Shown: positions 24,160-33,384, counted from the stretch's first letter. The stretch: 64,000 nucleotides of DNA from Sphingorhabdus sp. 109 (GCF_902506555.1 NZ_LR732707.1:1-64000); one strand, 5' to 3'. Notes: generated by a model not told the origin, from the sequence alone. Made by a program: numbers and translations.

Positions 24160-24933
24160 ATGCCTGTCTCCGGTCCTTCCATCCGGCTGAAAAATATCAG
24201 TCGCCATTACGGGAATGTGTGCGCTGTTGACGGGGTTTCGCTGGATATTGCCGCGGGCAGCATGGTTGCCCTGGTCGGCTTGTCCGGTTCGGGAAAATCG
24301 ACCCTGCTGAAGATGATGAACCGGCTGGTCGAGCCGGACGGTGGAGAGATTATCATCGGCGCCGATCCCGTCGACTCGGTCGACCCCCATATCTTGCGTC
24401 GCCGCATCGGCTATGTATTCCAGAATATTGGCCTGTTTCCGCATATGACGATCGCCCGCAATATCGCCATCGGGCTGGAGCTGGCGGGCGAGACAGAGGG
24501 CAGGAGAGAGCGGATTGCCGAACTGCTCGAACTCGTGGAGCTGCCGCAGGAGATGGCCTCGCGCATGCCGGACCAGCTGAGCGGCGGCCAGCAGCAGCGC
24601 GTAGGTGTCGCGCGGGCTCTGGCGACCCGGCCCGGACTGATGCTGATGGACGAACCCTTCGGCGCGCTTGACCCGGTGACCCGCGACAGTCTGACCGATC
24701 AATATAAGGCGCTGCACCAGCGTCTCGGGCTGACCACGATCATCGTCACCCATGATATGGCCGAAGCGCTCTACCTCGCTGACCGCATCCTCGTGATGGA
24801 GGCCGGCCGGATCAGGGCCGATGCGACCCCCGCCGAGCTGGTGTCCGGCAATGTTGGCGAGGAAGCCGAGGCGCTGGTCGCCATTCCCCGCGCGCAGGCC
24901 GCCCATCTGATCGCACTGGGCAATAAATCATGA
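24160..24933 (+). CDS. ABC importer ATP-binding protein, glycine-betaine/QAT type
   Basis: A 257-aa ATPase resembling OpuCA/ProV-type subunits. Walker A is GLSGSGKS (40-47), the signature [15 protein letters not shown], and Walker [13 protein letters not shown]. The short C-terminus lacks the CBS pair often found in osmoregulated members. I prefer the ATG at 24160; an in-frame TTG at 24100 would add 20 residues of unconserved sequence that overlaps the palindrome. It shares an ATGA overlap with the permease gene, so the two form one transporter. Confidence 0.87.
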   Translation: MPVSGPSIRLKNISRHYGNVCAVDGVSLDIAAGSMVALVGLSGSGKSTLLKMMNRLVEPDGGEIIIGADPVDSVDPHILRRRIGYVFQNIGLFPHMTIARNIAIGLELAGETEGRRERIAELLELVELPQEMASRMPDQLSGGQQQRVGVARALATRPGLMLMDEPFGALDPVTRDSLTDQYKALHQRLGLTTIIVTHDMAEALYLADRILVMEAGRIRADATPAELVSGNVGEEAEALVAIPRAQAAHLIALGNKS

Positions 24934-26465
24934 ACGAGGCTTGGCAACAGGCCCTGTCCCGGGTGCCGGAATTGCTCGCAGCCCATGTGCAGATCAGTGT
25001 CTCGGCGCTGGCTCTGGCGATGCTTATCTGTCTGCCCCTGGCAATATGGGCCGCGCGCTCGCCGAGAGTGGCTGCCGTCACGCTGACCATTGCCAGCCTG
25101 ATCCAGACGATCCCGGGACTGGCGTTGCTGGCGCTATTCTATCCGCTGCTGCTCGGGGTGTCGGCCTTGATTGGCGGCGGCATCTCCGCTTTCGGCTTCC
25201 TTCCGGCACTGCTCGCGCTCACCCTTTACGCGCTGCTCCCGATCCTGCGCAATGCTGTGACCGGGTTGACGGGTGTCGACCCGGCGGCGCAGGAGGCCGC
25301 AGACGGTCTCGGCATGACCGGCAGCCAGAAATTATATTATGTCGAAGCGCCACTGGCCGCGCCCACGATCATGGCCGGTATCCGCACCGCCGCGGTCTGG
25401 ACCATCGGCGCAGCGACGCTGTCCACCACCGTTGGCCAGCCCAGCCTGGGCGATCTGATCTTTGCCGGATTGCAGACGCAGAACTGGACCCTGGTACTGG
25501 CCGGTTGCCTGTTCTCCGCAGCTCTGGCGATTTCGGTCGACCTGCTGCTCGGACTGATCGAGCGAGGCATCCGCGAACGGCGCCGGATATGGGCATGGGC
25601 CGGGCTGGCGATGATCGCCGCGGGGCTGCTGGTCGCGACGCTGCCGCTGATGATCGCCCGCGACAATATTGTGGTGATCGGGGCCAAGGGCTTTTCCGAA
25701 CAATATATATTGGCGCGGCTGATCGGCTCGCGTCTGGAAGAAGCTGGCTATGCCGTGCGTTATCGCGACGGGTTGGGATCGGCAGTGGTCTATCAGGCTT
25801 TGTCGGAGGGCGATGTCGATGTCTATGTCGATTATTCCGGCACGATCTGGACGAACCAGATGCAGCGCAGCGACAATCTTCCGAAAGCGGAGATGCTCGA
25901 AGCGATCGCGCAATGGAGCAGTCACAGTCACGGGGTCAAAATGCTTGGCGCACTGGGCTTTGAAAATACCTATGCATTCGCCGTCCGGCCGGAAGACGCC
26001 CGGGCAAAGTCGCTGCGCACCCTCGACGATCTGGCGCGGGTGTCGAGCGATTTCAATTTCGGCACCGATGTCGAATTTCTCGAACGGCCGGAATGGCAAA
26101 TGGTGCGCGACGCTTATCCGATCCGCTTCAAGAATGCCCGCTCCTTCAGTCCGACATTCATGTATCCGGCGCTCGTCAGCGGCGAGGTAGACGTGATTTC
26201 CGCTTTTTCCTCCGACGGACGGATCGCGGCCAACGGACTGGTCGTGCTTGCAGACCCGAAGGGCGCGGTGCCATCTTATGAAGCGATCCTGTTGCTGGCG
26301 CCTGCCCGGGCCGGTGATCAGAAATTTGTCGCCGCAATCAATCCGCTGATCGACGCAATCACGGTGGATAATATGCGCGAGGCCAATTATATGGTCGATC
26401 GCGAAGGGGACAAGAAAACCCCCCGGCAGGCCGCTCGCTGGCTGAACGAAAAACTGAGGGAATGA
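24930..26465 (+). CDS. Fused permease and substrate-binding protein of a QAT-family ABC importer
   Basis: A 511-aa fusion. Residues 1-215 form a BPD permease with about five helices and the EAA-loop AADGLGMTGSQKLYYVEAP (123-141). A further helix (221-241) anchors a periplasmic OpuAC-like binding domain (246-511) starting IVVIGAKGFSEQYILARLIG. Fused permease-binding proteins occur among choline, betaine and ergothioneine importers. The ligand cannot be fixed by eye; a quaternary-amine osmolyte is the first guess, which would fit the compatible-solute genes further along the window. Confidence 0.85.
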   Translation: MNEAWQQALSRVPELLAAHVQISVSALALAMLICLPLAIWAARSPRVAAVTLTIASLIQTIPGLALLALFYPLLLGVSALIGGGISAFGFLPALLALTLYALLPILRNAVTGLTGVDPAAQEAADGLGMTGSQKLYYVEAPLAAPTIMAGIRTAAVWTIGAATLSTTVGQPSLGDLIFAGLQTQNWTLVLAGCLFSAALAISVDLLLGLIERGIRERRRIWAWAGLAMIAAGLLVATLPLMIARDNIVVIGAKGFSEQYILARLIGSRLEEAGYAVRYRDGLGSAVVYQALSEGDVDVYVDYSGTIWTNQMQRSDNLPKAEMLEAIAQWSSHSHGVKMLGALGFENTYAFAVRPEDARAKSLRTLDDLARVSSDFNFGTDVEFLERPEWQMVRDAYPIRFKNARSFSPTFMYPALVSGEVDVISAFSSDGRIAANGLVVLADPKGAVPSYEAILLLAPARAGDQKFVAAINPLIDAITVDNMREANYMVDREGDKKTPRQAARWLNEKLRE

Positions 26466-26992
26466 ACGTGAAATCTGCTTTTGCAAATCTGTTGAGAATG
26501 GCCGGTCTGGCCGCGCTGCTGTTCATGGCAAGCTTCTCGGTCACGGCGCGCGCGGAAGTGACGGTCACTTTCTATTCGCACGATTTCGGGAAGAATTTTC
26601 CGCATGCATTCTTTGTCGCCAAGGGAGAAATGGCTGATGGCAAGAAAGTCGATACCGGCTTTGGTTTCACCGCGGTCAATGTCTCGCCGGGCATTTTGTT
26701 CGGCTCGGTCAAAGGCCATGTGAAGGCTCCGTCCGCCGACTATGTCGCCAGCAGCAACCCGCATTTCACCGTGAAAGTGAGCGACAAGAAATATCGCGAC
26801 CTTTTGGCCGTGGTGCAGAAATGGCAGGCTATTCCACAAAAAAGCTACAGCCTTAACAAGCGCAATTGCGTGCATTTCATCAATGATGTGATTCAGACGC
26901 TCGACCTCAAGACCAATCTGAAAACCGCCAACTGGAAGAAGCCGCGGTCCTTCATGGAAGAAGTGATGAAGCTCAATCCTTTCCTCAAATGA
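26462..26992 (+). CDS. Secreted protein, possible NlpC/DUF4105-like hydrolase
   Basis: A 176-aa protein whose start overlaps the ABC permease gene by 4 bases. Residues 1-31 are a signal peptide ending in ARA. The mature part has His48 in an early HAFF segment and a later RNCVHFINDV motif (Cys136, His138), an order of His then Cys reminiscent of permuted papain-fold proteins such as DUF4105 or PPPDE. That fold is my inference. Coupling to the ABC genes suggests a periplasmic function, but I do not recognise the family with certainty. Confidence 0.5.
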   Translation: MNVKSAFANLLRMAGLAALLFMASFSVTARAEVTVTFYSHDFGKNFPHAFFVAKGEMADGKKVDTGFGFTAVNVSPGILFGSVKGHVKAPSADYVASSNPHFTVKVSDKKYRDLLAVVQKWQAIPQKSYSLNKRNCVHFINDVIQTLDLKTNLKTANWKKPRSFMEEVMKLNPFLK

Positions 26993-27005
26993 CAAGGCGC
27001 GCACT

Positions 27006-27782
27006 ATGACGGATGTTTGCATGATAATCGGGGCAGGGGCCGGTATAGGCGGCCATGTCGGCCGGCGTTTTGCAAAGGATGGCTATCATGTCGCGCTCTG
27101 CCGTCGCAGCGATCAGGATGGGCTCGACAAGATGGTCGCGGAAACTGAAGCGTCAGGCGGTGAGGCCTCGGGCCATTTGCTCAACGCGGTGGACGAGGGC
27201 GCGATCGAGCAGCTGATCGACGATGTCGAGGCCGATATCGGGCCGATCAATGTACTGGTCTATAATCTCGGCGCGCAGATCGGCAACCGGGCGCTGGCGG
27301 ACACGCCGCTAAAGACCTTTGAACTGGGCTGGCGGATGGGCACGCTCGGTGTGTTCCGGGTAGCGCAAAAACTGTTTCCGAAGATGGTCGAACGCGGGGG
27401 AGGGGCGCTACTGGTGACCTCCGCGACTTCGGCGATGCGCGGCAATGCCGGGCAACATAGTCATGCCGCCGCCATGGGTGGCCGACGGATGCTCTGCCAG
27501 ACTCTCAACGCCGAGTTCGCACCGCAGAATATCCATGTCGCGCATATATTGATCGATAGCGCGGTCAACGCGCCGGATACGCTGGGCAAGCTGCTCGGGC
27601 CGGAACGTTTTGCCCAGTTGCGCGAAGCCAAGGGCAACGGCAAGGACGAGATCATGGAACCCTCGGCAATTGCCGACACCTATTTCCATATCGCCCACCA
27701 GCACCGCTCGGCCTGGACGTTTGAGCTCGACATGCGCGCGTTCACCGATGCCGCCTGGTGGAATCATCCGGTCGATCTCTAG
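27006..27782 (+). CDS. Atypical short-chain dehydrogenase lacking catalytic Tyr/Lys
   Basis: A 258-aa SDR-fold protein. The dinucleotide loop GAGAGIG (9-15) and the LVYNLGA equivalent of NNAG are present, and the family Ser is at about 139. However the expected Y-x-x-x-K is replaced by residues around 151-157 (HSHAAAM), so the usual proton-relay residues are missing. It may bind nucleotide without classical catalysis, or use another mechanism. The C-terminal half with FELDMRAFTDAAWW is recurrent in a small SDR subgroup of unknown role. It starts 13 bases after the secreted protein gene. Confidence 0.75.
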   Translation: MTDVCMIIGAGAGIGGHVGRRFAKDGYHVALCRRSDQDGLDKMVAETEASGGEASGHLLNAVDEGAIEQLIDDVEADIGPINVLVYNLGAQIGNRALADTPLKTFELGWRMGTLGVFRVAQKLFPKMVERGGGALLVTSATSAMRGNAGQHSHAAAMGGRRMLCQTLNAEFAPQNIHVAHILIDSAVNAPDTLGKLLGPERFAQLREAKGNGKDEIMEPSAIADTYFHIAHQHRSAWTFELDMRAFTDAAWWNHPVDL

Positions 27783-27785
27783 CCG

Positions 27786-28403
27786 CTACATCACCATGAC
27801 ATGATAATGATGCCAGGTGAAGATCGCCACGGCGCCGCGATGCGGGGACCAGCTTTCCGCGATATCGCGCAGCTCTTTTTCCGAAGGCCGCTCCGGCAGG
27901 TCGAGAAAATTCCCGACACCGACCTGTATCGCCAGATCGCCCGCCGGCCAGATGTCCGGGCGGCCCTGCGCGAACAGCAGATAGATTTCCGCCGACCAGC
28001 GGCCAATGCCCCTGATTCGGGTGAGCAGAGCAATCGCCTCTTCGTCATCCTCTGGCAGATTTTCCAGATCCACACTGCCGGAGAGAATCAGCTCCGCAAG
28101 GCTTCTGGCATAGCCCTGTTTCTGCCGTGAAAGCCCGCAGGCGCGCAGTTCGTCAAATTCCGTGGCAATCAGCGCTTCAGGAGGACAACCGTCACCCAGT
28201 CGTGCCTCCAGCCTGGTCCAGACCGCCGCCGCCGAAGCCACGCTGACCTGCTGGCCGACGATGGTGCGGAGCAATGTTTCATAGCCTTCCGGCCGGATGC
28301 GCGGCTCGGGATAGCCGGACGTTTCGATGGCGGCTGCCAGCCTAGGCTCGAGGGCAGCGGCATGGTCCAGCCCGGCTTTGATTCCTTCTTTTGATAGGCC
28401 CAT
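27786..28403 (-). CDS. DNA-3-methyladenine glycosylase II-like HhH-GPD protein
   Basis: A 205-aa base-excision repair glycosylase. The helix-hairpin-helix is LLTRIRGIGRWSAEIYLLF and the catalytic Asp lies in the following PAGDLAIQ loop, as in AlkA. The early LLRTIVGQQVSVASAAAV helix is also characteristic. It lacks the N-terminal AlkA domain, making it the short Mag1-like form. I chose the ATG at 28403 because GAGGA lies upstream; an ATG at 28454 would add 17 basic residues with no ribosome-binding site. Confidence 0.87.
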   Translation of the reverse strand: MGLSKEGIKAGLDHAAALEPRLAAAIETSGYPEPRIRPEGYETLLRTIVGQQVSVASAAAVWTRLEARLGDGCPPEALIATEFDELRACGLSRQKQGYARSLAELILSGSVDLENLPEDDEEAIALLTRIRGIGRWSAEIYLLFAQGRPDIWPAGDLAIQVGVGNFLDLPERPSEKELRDIAESWSPHRGAVAIFTWHHYHVMVM

Positions 28404-28495
28404 CGAATATCGGTCCTCGTTTCGGCCCTTGATTCTTTTTGAAGGTCCAGACATAGCGTGCGGGATTTTTAATGAACAGTCACTAAGGGGTAGCT

Positions 28496-28813
28496 ATGCC
28501 AACGATTCACGTAACCGGCCGCGATGGCGAAGAAAAAGCAGTTTCCGTCGATGCCGGAGTCAGCGTCATGGAAGCGATCCGCGACAACGGCTTTGACGAA
28601 TTGCTTGCTCTGTGCGGCGGCTGCTGCTCCTGCGCAACCTGCCATGTCCACATCGATGCGGACTGGAAAGCCAAATTGCCGGAAATGAGCGAAGACGAAG
28701 ATGATTTGCTGGAAAGCAGCGACCATCGTGACGAGTTCTCGCGGCTCAGCTGCCAGATTGAGCTCTCCGACGAACTCGATGGCCTGAAAGTTCGGATCGC
28801 CGAAGAAGACTGA
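28496..28813 (+). CDS. Adrenodoxin-type [2Fe-2S] ferredoxin
   Basis: A 105-aa ferredoxin. The cluster ligands are Cys40, Cys46, Cys49 and Cys86, in LCGGCCSCATCHVHI and LSCQIEL. The acidic stretch EMSEDEDDLLESS between them is the usual partner-docking helix of putidaredoxin-like proteins. It could serve cytochrome P450s or Fe-S assembly; neither partner is encoded here. AAGGGGTAGCT precedes the ATG, and a strong terminator follows. Confidence 0.92.
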   Translation: MPTIHVTGRDGEEKAVSVDAGVSVMEAIRDNGFDELLALCGGCCSCATCHVHIDADWKAKLPEMSEDEDDLLESSDHRDEFSRLSCQIELSDELDGLKVRIAEED

Positions 28814-28831
28814 TTTCTTCTGACCGATTGC

Positions 28832-28867
28832 AAAAAAAGGGGCCGCTTTTCAGCGGCCCCTTTTTTT
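28832..28867. terminator. Strong bidirectional intrinsic terminator
   Basis: A perfect 16-base stem closes on the loop TTTC: GGGGCCGCT pairs with AGCGGCCCC, flanked by seven A on the left and seven T on the right. It lies between the convergent ferredoxin and lipoprotein genes and should stop transcription from both sides. Confidence 0.92.
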
Positions 28868-28881
28868 GTCTGGTTCAAAAT

Positions 28882-29625
28882 CTAGTTGGCCAGTTTGACA
28901 ATCGCGCGCGGGCTTCCTTCCGGGCCGCTCGTCGCATCTACCTTCCAGTGCATGTTTTTCAGGGAACCATCGACGGTCAGGCCATCTTCGGTATTGTTGG
29001 ACAACACGGTGCCATCGGTGACGATGGTGAAGGTTCCGTCGATCAGTTGCGCTTTTGATTCGTCCGATGGACCGCCCAGCGAAGGCGGGCGCAAATTGCC
29101 CACCAGTCCGCCAGCGCTTGCCATGGCCGGCGTCAGTATCTCGAGTTCGCCCTTGTTGCGCCTGATGACCTGGACGAAGGGAAATTGCATCGTTGCCCCC
29201 GGTATCGTCGGAAAAGCAAGCATCCGGTCGAATTTGCCGCTGATGGCATATTCGACCTCGAACATATTATCACCGATATATTCGACTTTGTTCCAGCCAT
29301 CATATTTGGCGAGCTTCGCGGCAAAAAGCTTCAGGCCTTCATCATCGCCGGGCACCGCGCCTCCGAAAATCGAGCGCATCGCGGCGTTTTTCTGGTCTTC
29401 CTCGCTTGAACCACTTCCAGCCTGCTCGCCATCCGCCATGCCGGACGGCGAAGACATGGCATCATCACCACCTTCAGCGAGCTGCATCTGTCCGTTATAG
29501 ACAAAGCTATAAGTGCCGTCGTTCATCAGGCGGAGTTCTGATTCGAATTTGCCCGGAATGAGCAAGCAGCCGGCCAATAGCAGCGGCGCGACCAGAGCCA
29601 GCAGCCATTTGCTATATTTCCCCAC
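28882..29625 (-). CDS. Uncharacterised lipoprotein
   Basis: A 247-aa protein with a lipoprotein signal peptide (LLLAGC lipobox, Cys20). Residues 50-80 are rich in Gly, Ser, Glu and Asp and look disordered. The rest appears beta-rich, including ELRLMNDGTYSFVYNGQMQL and NMFEVEYAISGKFDRM, suggesting a folded periplasmic domain of unknown function. It follows the methyltransferase gene by 2 bases on the same strand, so they share a transcript, though a functional link is not obvious. Confidence 0.75.
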   Translation of the reverse strand: MGKYSKWLLALVAPLLLAGCLLIPGKFESELRLMNDGTYSFVYNGQMQLAEGGDDAMSSPSGMADGEQAGSGSSEEDQKNAAMRSIFGGAVPGDDEGLKLFAAKLAKYDGWNKVEYIGDNMFEVEYAISGKFDRMLAFPTIPGATMQFPFVQVIRRNKGELEILTPAMASAGGLVGNLRPPSLGGPSDESKAQLIDGTFTIVTDGTVLSNNTEDGLTVDGSLKNMHWKVDATSGPEGSPRAIVKLAN

Positions 29626-29627
29626 GA

Positions 29628-30374
29628 CTATTCCCCTTTTTTCCTTGTATATTCAGCATATAGCGCAATCGCGGCGGCATTGGAAACATTCAGGCTTTCC
29701 ATCTTGCTGCTTATCGGCAGCCGGGCCAATGTGTCGCAATGGCCGGCAACATTCTGCCGCAGGCCTTCGCCTTCCGCGCCCATGACCAGCGCGATCTTGC
29801 CGGACCCCATGGCCGGTTCAAGTTCGTCGACCGCCTCGCCGTCGAGCCCGATTCGCCAGTATCCGGCTTCGGCAATGTCGTCGAGTGCGCGGGACAGGTT
29901 GACCACGCGTATCCACGGCACAATTTCCAGCGCACCGGAGGCGGATTTCGCCACGACGCCCGATTCGGGCGGCGCATGGCGGTCCTGGGTAATGATGGCC
30001 GCTGCGTCAAAGGCCGCGGCGGAGCGCAATATCGCCCCGACATTATGCGGATCGGTCACCTGATCAAGCAGCAGCAACGGCCGGTCGCTCTGCTGGTCGA
30101 GAATGTCGCCCAGCCAGATATCGGGCAGGGGGTCGACATCGGCGACCATGCCCTGATGCGGCGCATCGCGCGGAATCACCCGGCCGAGATCGGCGACATC
30201 GCTGATAACCACTGGGATATCGTCGGGAATCTCCAGCGTTGCCAAGGCCTCGCGGGTGATCGAGATTTTCTTGATCACCCGTCTCGGATTGTCGAGCGCG
30301 GCTTCGACCGCGTGCCGTCCCCAGAATTTGAGACCACCGCCGGTTTTCTTAATAGATCTGTTCTTGCGTGCCAT
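29628..30374 (-). CDS. rlmB: 23S rRNA (guanosine-2'-O)-methyltransferase, TrmH/SpoU family
   Basis: A 248-aa knotted methyltransferase. The three SPOUT motifs are visible: NVGAILRSAAAF, ALVMGAEGEGLRQNV and LNVSNAAAIALY. An N-terminal substrate-binding domain (FWGRHAVEAALDNPRRVIKK) matches RlmB/TrmH-group proteins that methylate G2251 of 23S rRNA. The symbol is given by family resemblance; other TrmH members have similar layouts. Confidence 0.85.
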   Translation of the reverse strand: MARKNRSIKKTGGGLKFWGRHAVEAALDNPRRVIKKISITREALATLEIPDDIPVVISDVADLGRVIPRDAPHQGMVADVDPLPDIWLGDILDQQSDRPLLLLDQVTDPHNVGAILRSAAAFDAAAIITQDRHAPPESGVVAKSASGALEIVPWIRVVNLSRALDDIAEAGYWRIGLDGEAVDELEPAMGSGKIALVMGAEGEGLRQNVAGHCDTLARLPISSKMESLNVSNAAAIALYAEYTRKKGE

Positions 30375-30509
30375 ATTGGCTCTCTAGACGCTATGGCTGC
30401 TGCCGACAGCCTTTTTTTCTGCAAATTTCAAAGGGCAGGCATTGACAGTTTGCCATCCCTTCGTCATTGAGCCGCTCTTGTCGCCGATGGCGGCCTTGGG
30501 TACCCATAT

Positions 30510-30595
30510 GGACAGGTGGCCGAGTGGTTAAAGGCAGCAGACTGTAAATCTGCCCGCGTAAGCGTACATAGGTTCGAATCCTATCCTGTCCACCA
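30510..30595 (+). tRNA. tRNA-Tyr (anticodon GTA)
   Basis: An 86-base class II tRNA. The acceptor arms GGACAGG and CCTGTCC pair perfectly, followed by A and an encoded CCA. The D-arm is GGCCGAGTGGTTAAAGGC, the anticodon loop CTGTAAA contains GTA, a long variable arm is present, and GGTTCGAATCC is the T-arm. The long variable arm with GTA identifies bacterial tRNA-Tyr. Confidence 0.97.
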
Positions 30596-30637
30596 TCCCG
30601 TCTTGACGCGTCAGAGCCCGTGAGCCATGCGCTGGCG

Positions 30638-31639
30638 ATGCGATTTTTCTCTGATAATGCCGCGTCGGTGCACCCGAAAGTTCTGGAAGCGCTCGCCGCC
30701 GCCAATGGGCCGGATACGGCCTATGATGGCGATGCCCTGAGCGGGCGGCTGAATGCCGCCTTTTCCGATTTGTTTGAAACCGAGGTCGAGGCGCTTTGGG
30801 TGGCGACCGGCACGGCGGCCAATTCGCTGGCGCTCGCCGCGATGTGCCAGCCGCACCAAGGCGTGATCTGCCATCGCGAAGCGCATATCGAGCAAGACGA
30901 GGCCGGCGCGCCCGGTTTCTTTACCGGTGGGGCGAAGCTGATGCTGCTCGACGGCGAGGGCGCCAAACTGTCGCCGGAAAGCGTGGAAGCCTGTTGCAGG
31001 GCGATCCGCGACGATGTCCATCAGGTCCAGCCGGCGGCGGTTTCGATCACCAACGCCAGCGAATATGGTCTGGTCTACCGGCCGGACGAGGTCGCCGGAC
31101 TTGCCGAAGTCTGCAAGGCGCGCGGGCTCAGTCTGCACATGGACGGGGCGCGCTTTGCCAATGCGGTGGCGACGCTCGGTTGTTCGCCCGCCGAGCTGAC
31201 CTGGAAGGCTGGCGTCGATGCGTTCAGCTTCGGTTTCGTCAAAAATGGCGGCATGAGCGCTGAAGCGCTGATATTCTTCGATCGCGAAATGGCGGGCGAC
31301 ACCCATTATCGCCGCAAACGTGCTGGGCATTTGCAGTCGAAGGGCCGGTTTCTCGCGGCCCAGATATTGGCCATGCTGGAGGATGACCTGTGGCTCGAAA
31401 ACGCCGGGGTGGCCAACGCCGGTGCGCAGATCATCGCCGAAGCCGCGGGTGACCGGCTGCTCTACCCGGTTGAAGCGAACGAGATTTTTATCCGATTATC
31501 GGCAGACGAAGCAGAGAAACTGCGCGGCGCCGGATTTGATTTCTACGACTGGGGCGAGGGGCAGGCCCGGCTGGTGACCAGCTGGAACCAGAGCGCGGAA
31601 AATATCCGCCCGCTGGCCGAAGCGATCGCATCCCTATGA
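30638..31639 (+). CDS. Low-specificity threonine aldolase / beta-eliminating lyase
   Basis: A 333-aa PLP enzyme of fold type I that cleaves L-threonine or allo-threonine to glycine and acetaldehyde. FFSDNAASVHP at the start, the GTAANSLAL phosphate-binding segment, the LHMDGARFANA Asp motif and the SFGFVKNGGM Lys motif are characteristic. A GTG at 30620 would add six residues; I take the ATG at 30638. Its stop overlaps the EamA gene by 4 bases. Confidence 0.88.
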   Translation: MRFFSDNAASVHPKVLEALAAANGPDTAYDGDALSGRLNAAFSDLFETEVEALWVATGTAANSLALAAMCQPHQGVICHREAHIEQDEAGAPGFFTGGAKLMLLDGEGAKLSPESVEACCRAIRDDVHQVQPAAVSITNASEYGLVYRPDEVAGLAEVCKARGLSLHMDGARFANAVATLGCSPAELTWKAGVDAFSFGFVKNGGMSAEALIFFDREMAGDTHYRRKRAGHLQSKGRFLAAQILAMLEDDLWLENAGVANAGAQIIAEAAGDRLLYPVEANEIFIRLSADEAEKLRGAGFDFYDWGEGQARLVTSWNQSAENIRPLAEAIASL

Positions 31640-32574
31640 ACACAGGTGAAGAGAGCGAACCAAGCCTGCTCGCTCCCCGAATTTTGATTCCGTTCCTGCT
31701 GGTCTCGCTGATCTGGGGATCGACCTGGCTGGTGATCAAGGACCAGATTTCCGAAGTGCCACCCGGATGGTCGGTGAGCTACCGCTTCCTGATCGCGGCT
31801 GCGGCGATGTTCGTGCTGGTTGCCTACAAGCGCCTGTCTTTCCGGCTCGATCGTACCGGCTATCTGTTCGCGCTAATCCTCGGCCTGTTCCAGTTCACGT
31901 TCAATTTCAACTTTGTCTACAATGCCGAGCTGTTCATCACCTCGGGGCTGGTCGCGGTCCTGTTCGCGCTGCTGATGGTCCCCAACGCGATCATGGGTCG
32001 TATTTTCCTCGGCCACAGGATATCCGGCCCCTTTCTCGGCGGATCAGCGATTGCCGCGGTCGGAATCGCGCTTTTGTTCTGGCACGAATATAGAGCTTCT
32101 CCTGCCAGCCTCGAACAGGTGCTGATCGGCGCGGCGCTGGCTTTCGGCGGAATCATGTCGGCCTCGATTGCCAATGTCATGCAGGCGGGCCAGCGGCTCA
32201 AATCCTATCCGATCATCACCGTCCTCGCCTGGGCGATGCTGTTCGGGGCGCTGATCAACGTGCTGTTGTCCTGGGTCACCGTCGGTCCGCCGGTCTATGA
32301 AACGCGCGCCGCCTATTGGGGCGGGATCGTCTATCTCGGCGTAATCGGCTCGGTCGTGACCTTCCCGCTCTATTTTGCGATGATCCGGGAAATAGGGCCG
32401 GGCAAGGCGGCCTATTCCAGCGTGCTGGTGCCGGTGGTGGCGATGATATTGTCGACGGTTTTCGAGGATTATGTCTGGACCTGGCTGCCCGCCGTTGGCG
32501 CGCTTCTGGCGATGGCCGGATTGCTGGTCGCGCTGCGCGCGCGCAAGCCGAAGACGCCGCGGATCGCGGCCTGA
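31636..32574 (+). CDS. EamA/DMT-family permease
   Basis: A 312-aa membrane protein with ten predicted helices in two EamA repeats. The first begins FLLVSLIWGSTWLVIK and the second shows the SVLVPVVAMILSTVFEDY signature. Members export amino acids or other metabolites. Coupling by a 4-base overlap to threonine aldolase hints at an amino-acid-related substrate, but that is inference. Confidence 0.88.
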   Translation: MNTGEESEPSLLAPRILIPFLLVSLIWGSTWLVIKDQISEVPPGWSVSYRFLIAAAAMFVLVAYKRLSFRLDRTGYLFALILGLFQFTFNFNFVYNAELFITSGLVAVLFALLMVPNAIMGRIFLGHRISGPFLGGSAIAAVGIALLFWHEYRASPASLEQVLIGAALAFGGIMSASIANVMQAGQRLKSYPIITVLAWAMLFGALINVLLSWVTVGPPVYETRAAYWGGIVYLGVIGSVVTFPLYFAMIREIGPGKAAYSSVLVPVVAMILSTVFEDYVWTWLPAVGALLAMAGLLVALRARKPKTPRIAA

Positions 32575-32577
32575 CCA

Positions 32578-33384
32578 TCACTCGAGCAGCGACTGCAGCC
32601 CCGCTTTATAATCCGGATATTGCGGTTGCCAGCCGAGTAATCGCTTCGCCTTGCCATTGGCAACGCGCCGGTTTTCTTCATAAAAACCGAGCGCGGCCTG
32701 CGACAGATTGGCCTCCTCCAGCGATAGCAGCGGCGGGACATCCATGCCCAGCAGGCGCGCGGCATGAGCGATCACTTGATGTTGCGGCGCTGGTAGGTCA
32801 TCGGAAATATTATAGACGCCCGCCGGCCCGTCGAACGAGGCGATCGCCGCGCTGACGATATCATCGACATGGATACGGCTGAACACCTGTCCGGGCATAT
32901 TGACCCGCCGGGCCTTGCCGCTGCGCACCCGGGTGAGTGGGCTGCGGCCCGGACCATATATGCCCGGAAGGCGCAGAACATGCACATCCTCGCGCAATCT
33001 TTGCCAGCGCTGGTCGGCCTTGCTGCGCGCCTTGCGGCGACCCGAGCCGGTTGGCGCGCTTTCGTCCACCCAGGCGCCGTCGACATCGCCATAGACGCCG
33101 GTTGCGGAGAGATAGCCGCACCATTGCAGCGAAGCGGCCCTTATCGCCTCGCCATATTGCTCAAGCACCGGTTCGCTGTCATCGCTCGCTGGCGGAACCG
33201 AGGAGAGGACATGGCTCGCCGATTCCAGCGCCGCCAGCACGGAGCGCCTGTCATCAAAAGCCAACGCGCCATCCTGCGGTTCCCGGCGGGTGCCGATCAC
33301 CTCATAGCCCAGCGCCCGCAACCGGTGTGCCAGCCGCGAGGCGGTGTAGCCCATGCCGAAGATCAAGACGCGCTGCATCGTCAC
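32578..33384 (-). CDS. NAD-dependent epimerase/dehydratase family protein (YeeZ-like)
   Basis: A 268-aa extended-SDR protein. It starts with a Rossmann motif FGMGYTASRLAHRLRALG, and carries SSVPPASDD, the active-site-like WCGYLSATGVYGD, and a FSRIHVDDIV segment. This pattern matches the small SDR group typified by E. coli YeeZ, whose substrate is unknown. The usual YxxxK is altered in this group. It ends 3 bases before convergence with the EamA gene and starts one base from the M48 stop. Confidence 0.8.
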   Translation of the reverse strand: MTMQRVLIFGMGYTASRLAHRLRALGYEVIGTRREPQDGALAFDDRRSVLAALESASHVLSSVPPASDDSEPVLEQYGEAIRAASLQWCGYLSATGVYGDVDGAWVDESAPTGSGRRKARSKADQRWQRLREDVHVLRLPGIYGPGRSPLTRVRSGKARRVNMPGQVFSRIHVDDIVSAAIASFDGPAGVYNISDDLPAPQHQVIAHAARLLGMDVPPLLSLEEANLSQAALGFYEENRRVANGKAKRLLGWQPQYPDYKAGLQSLLE

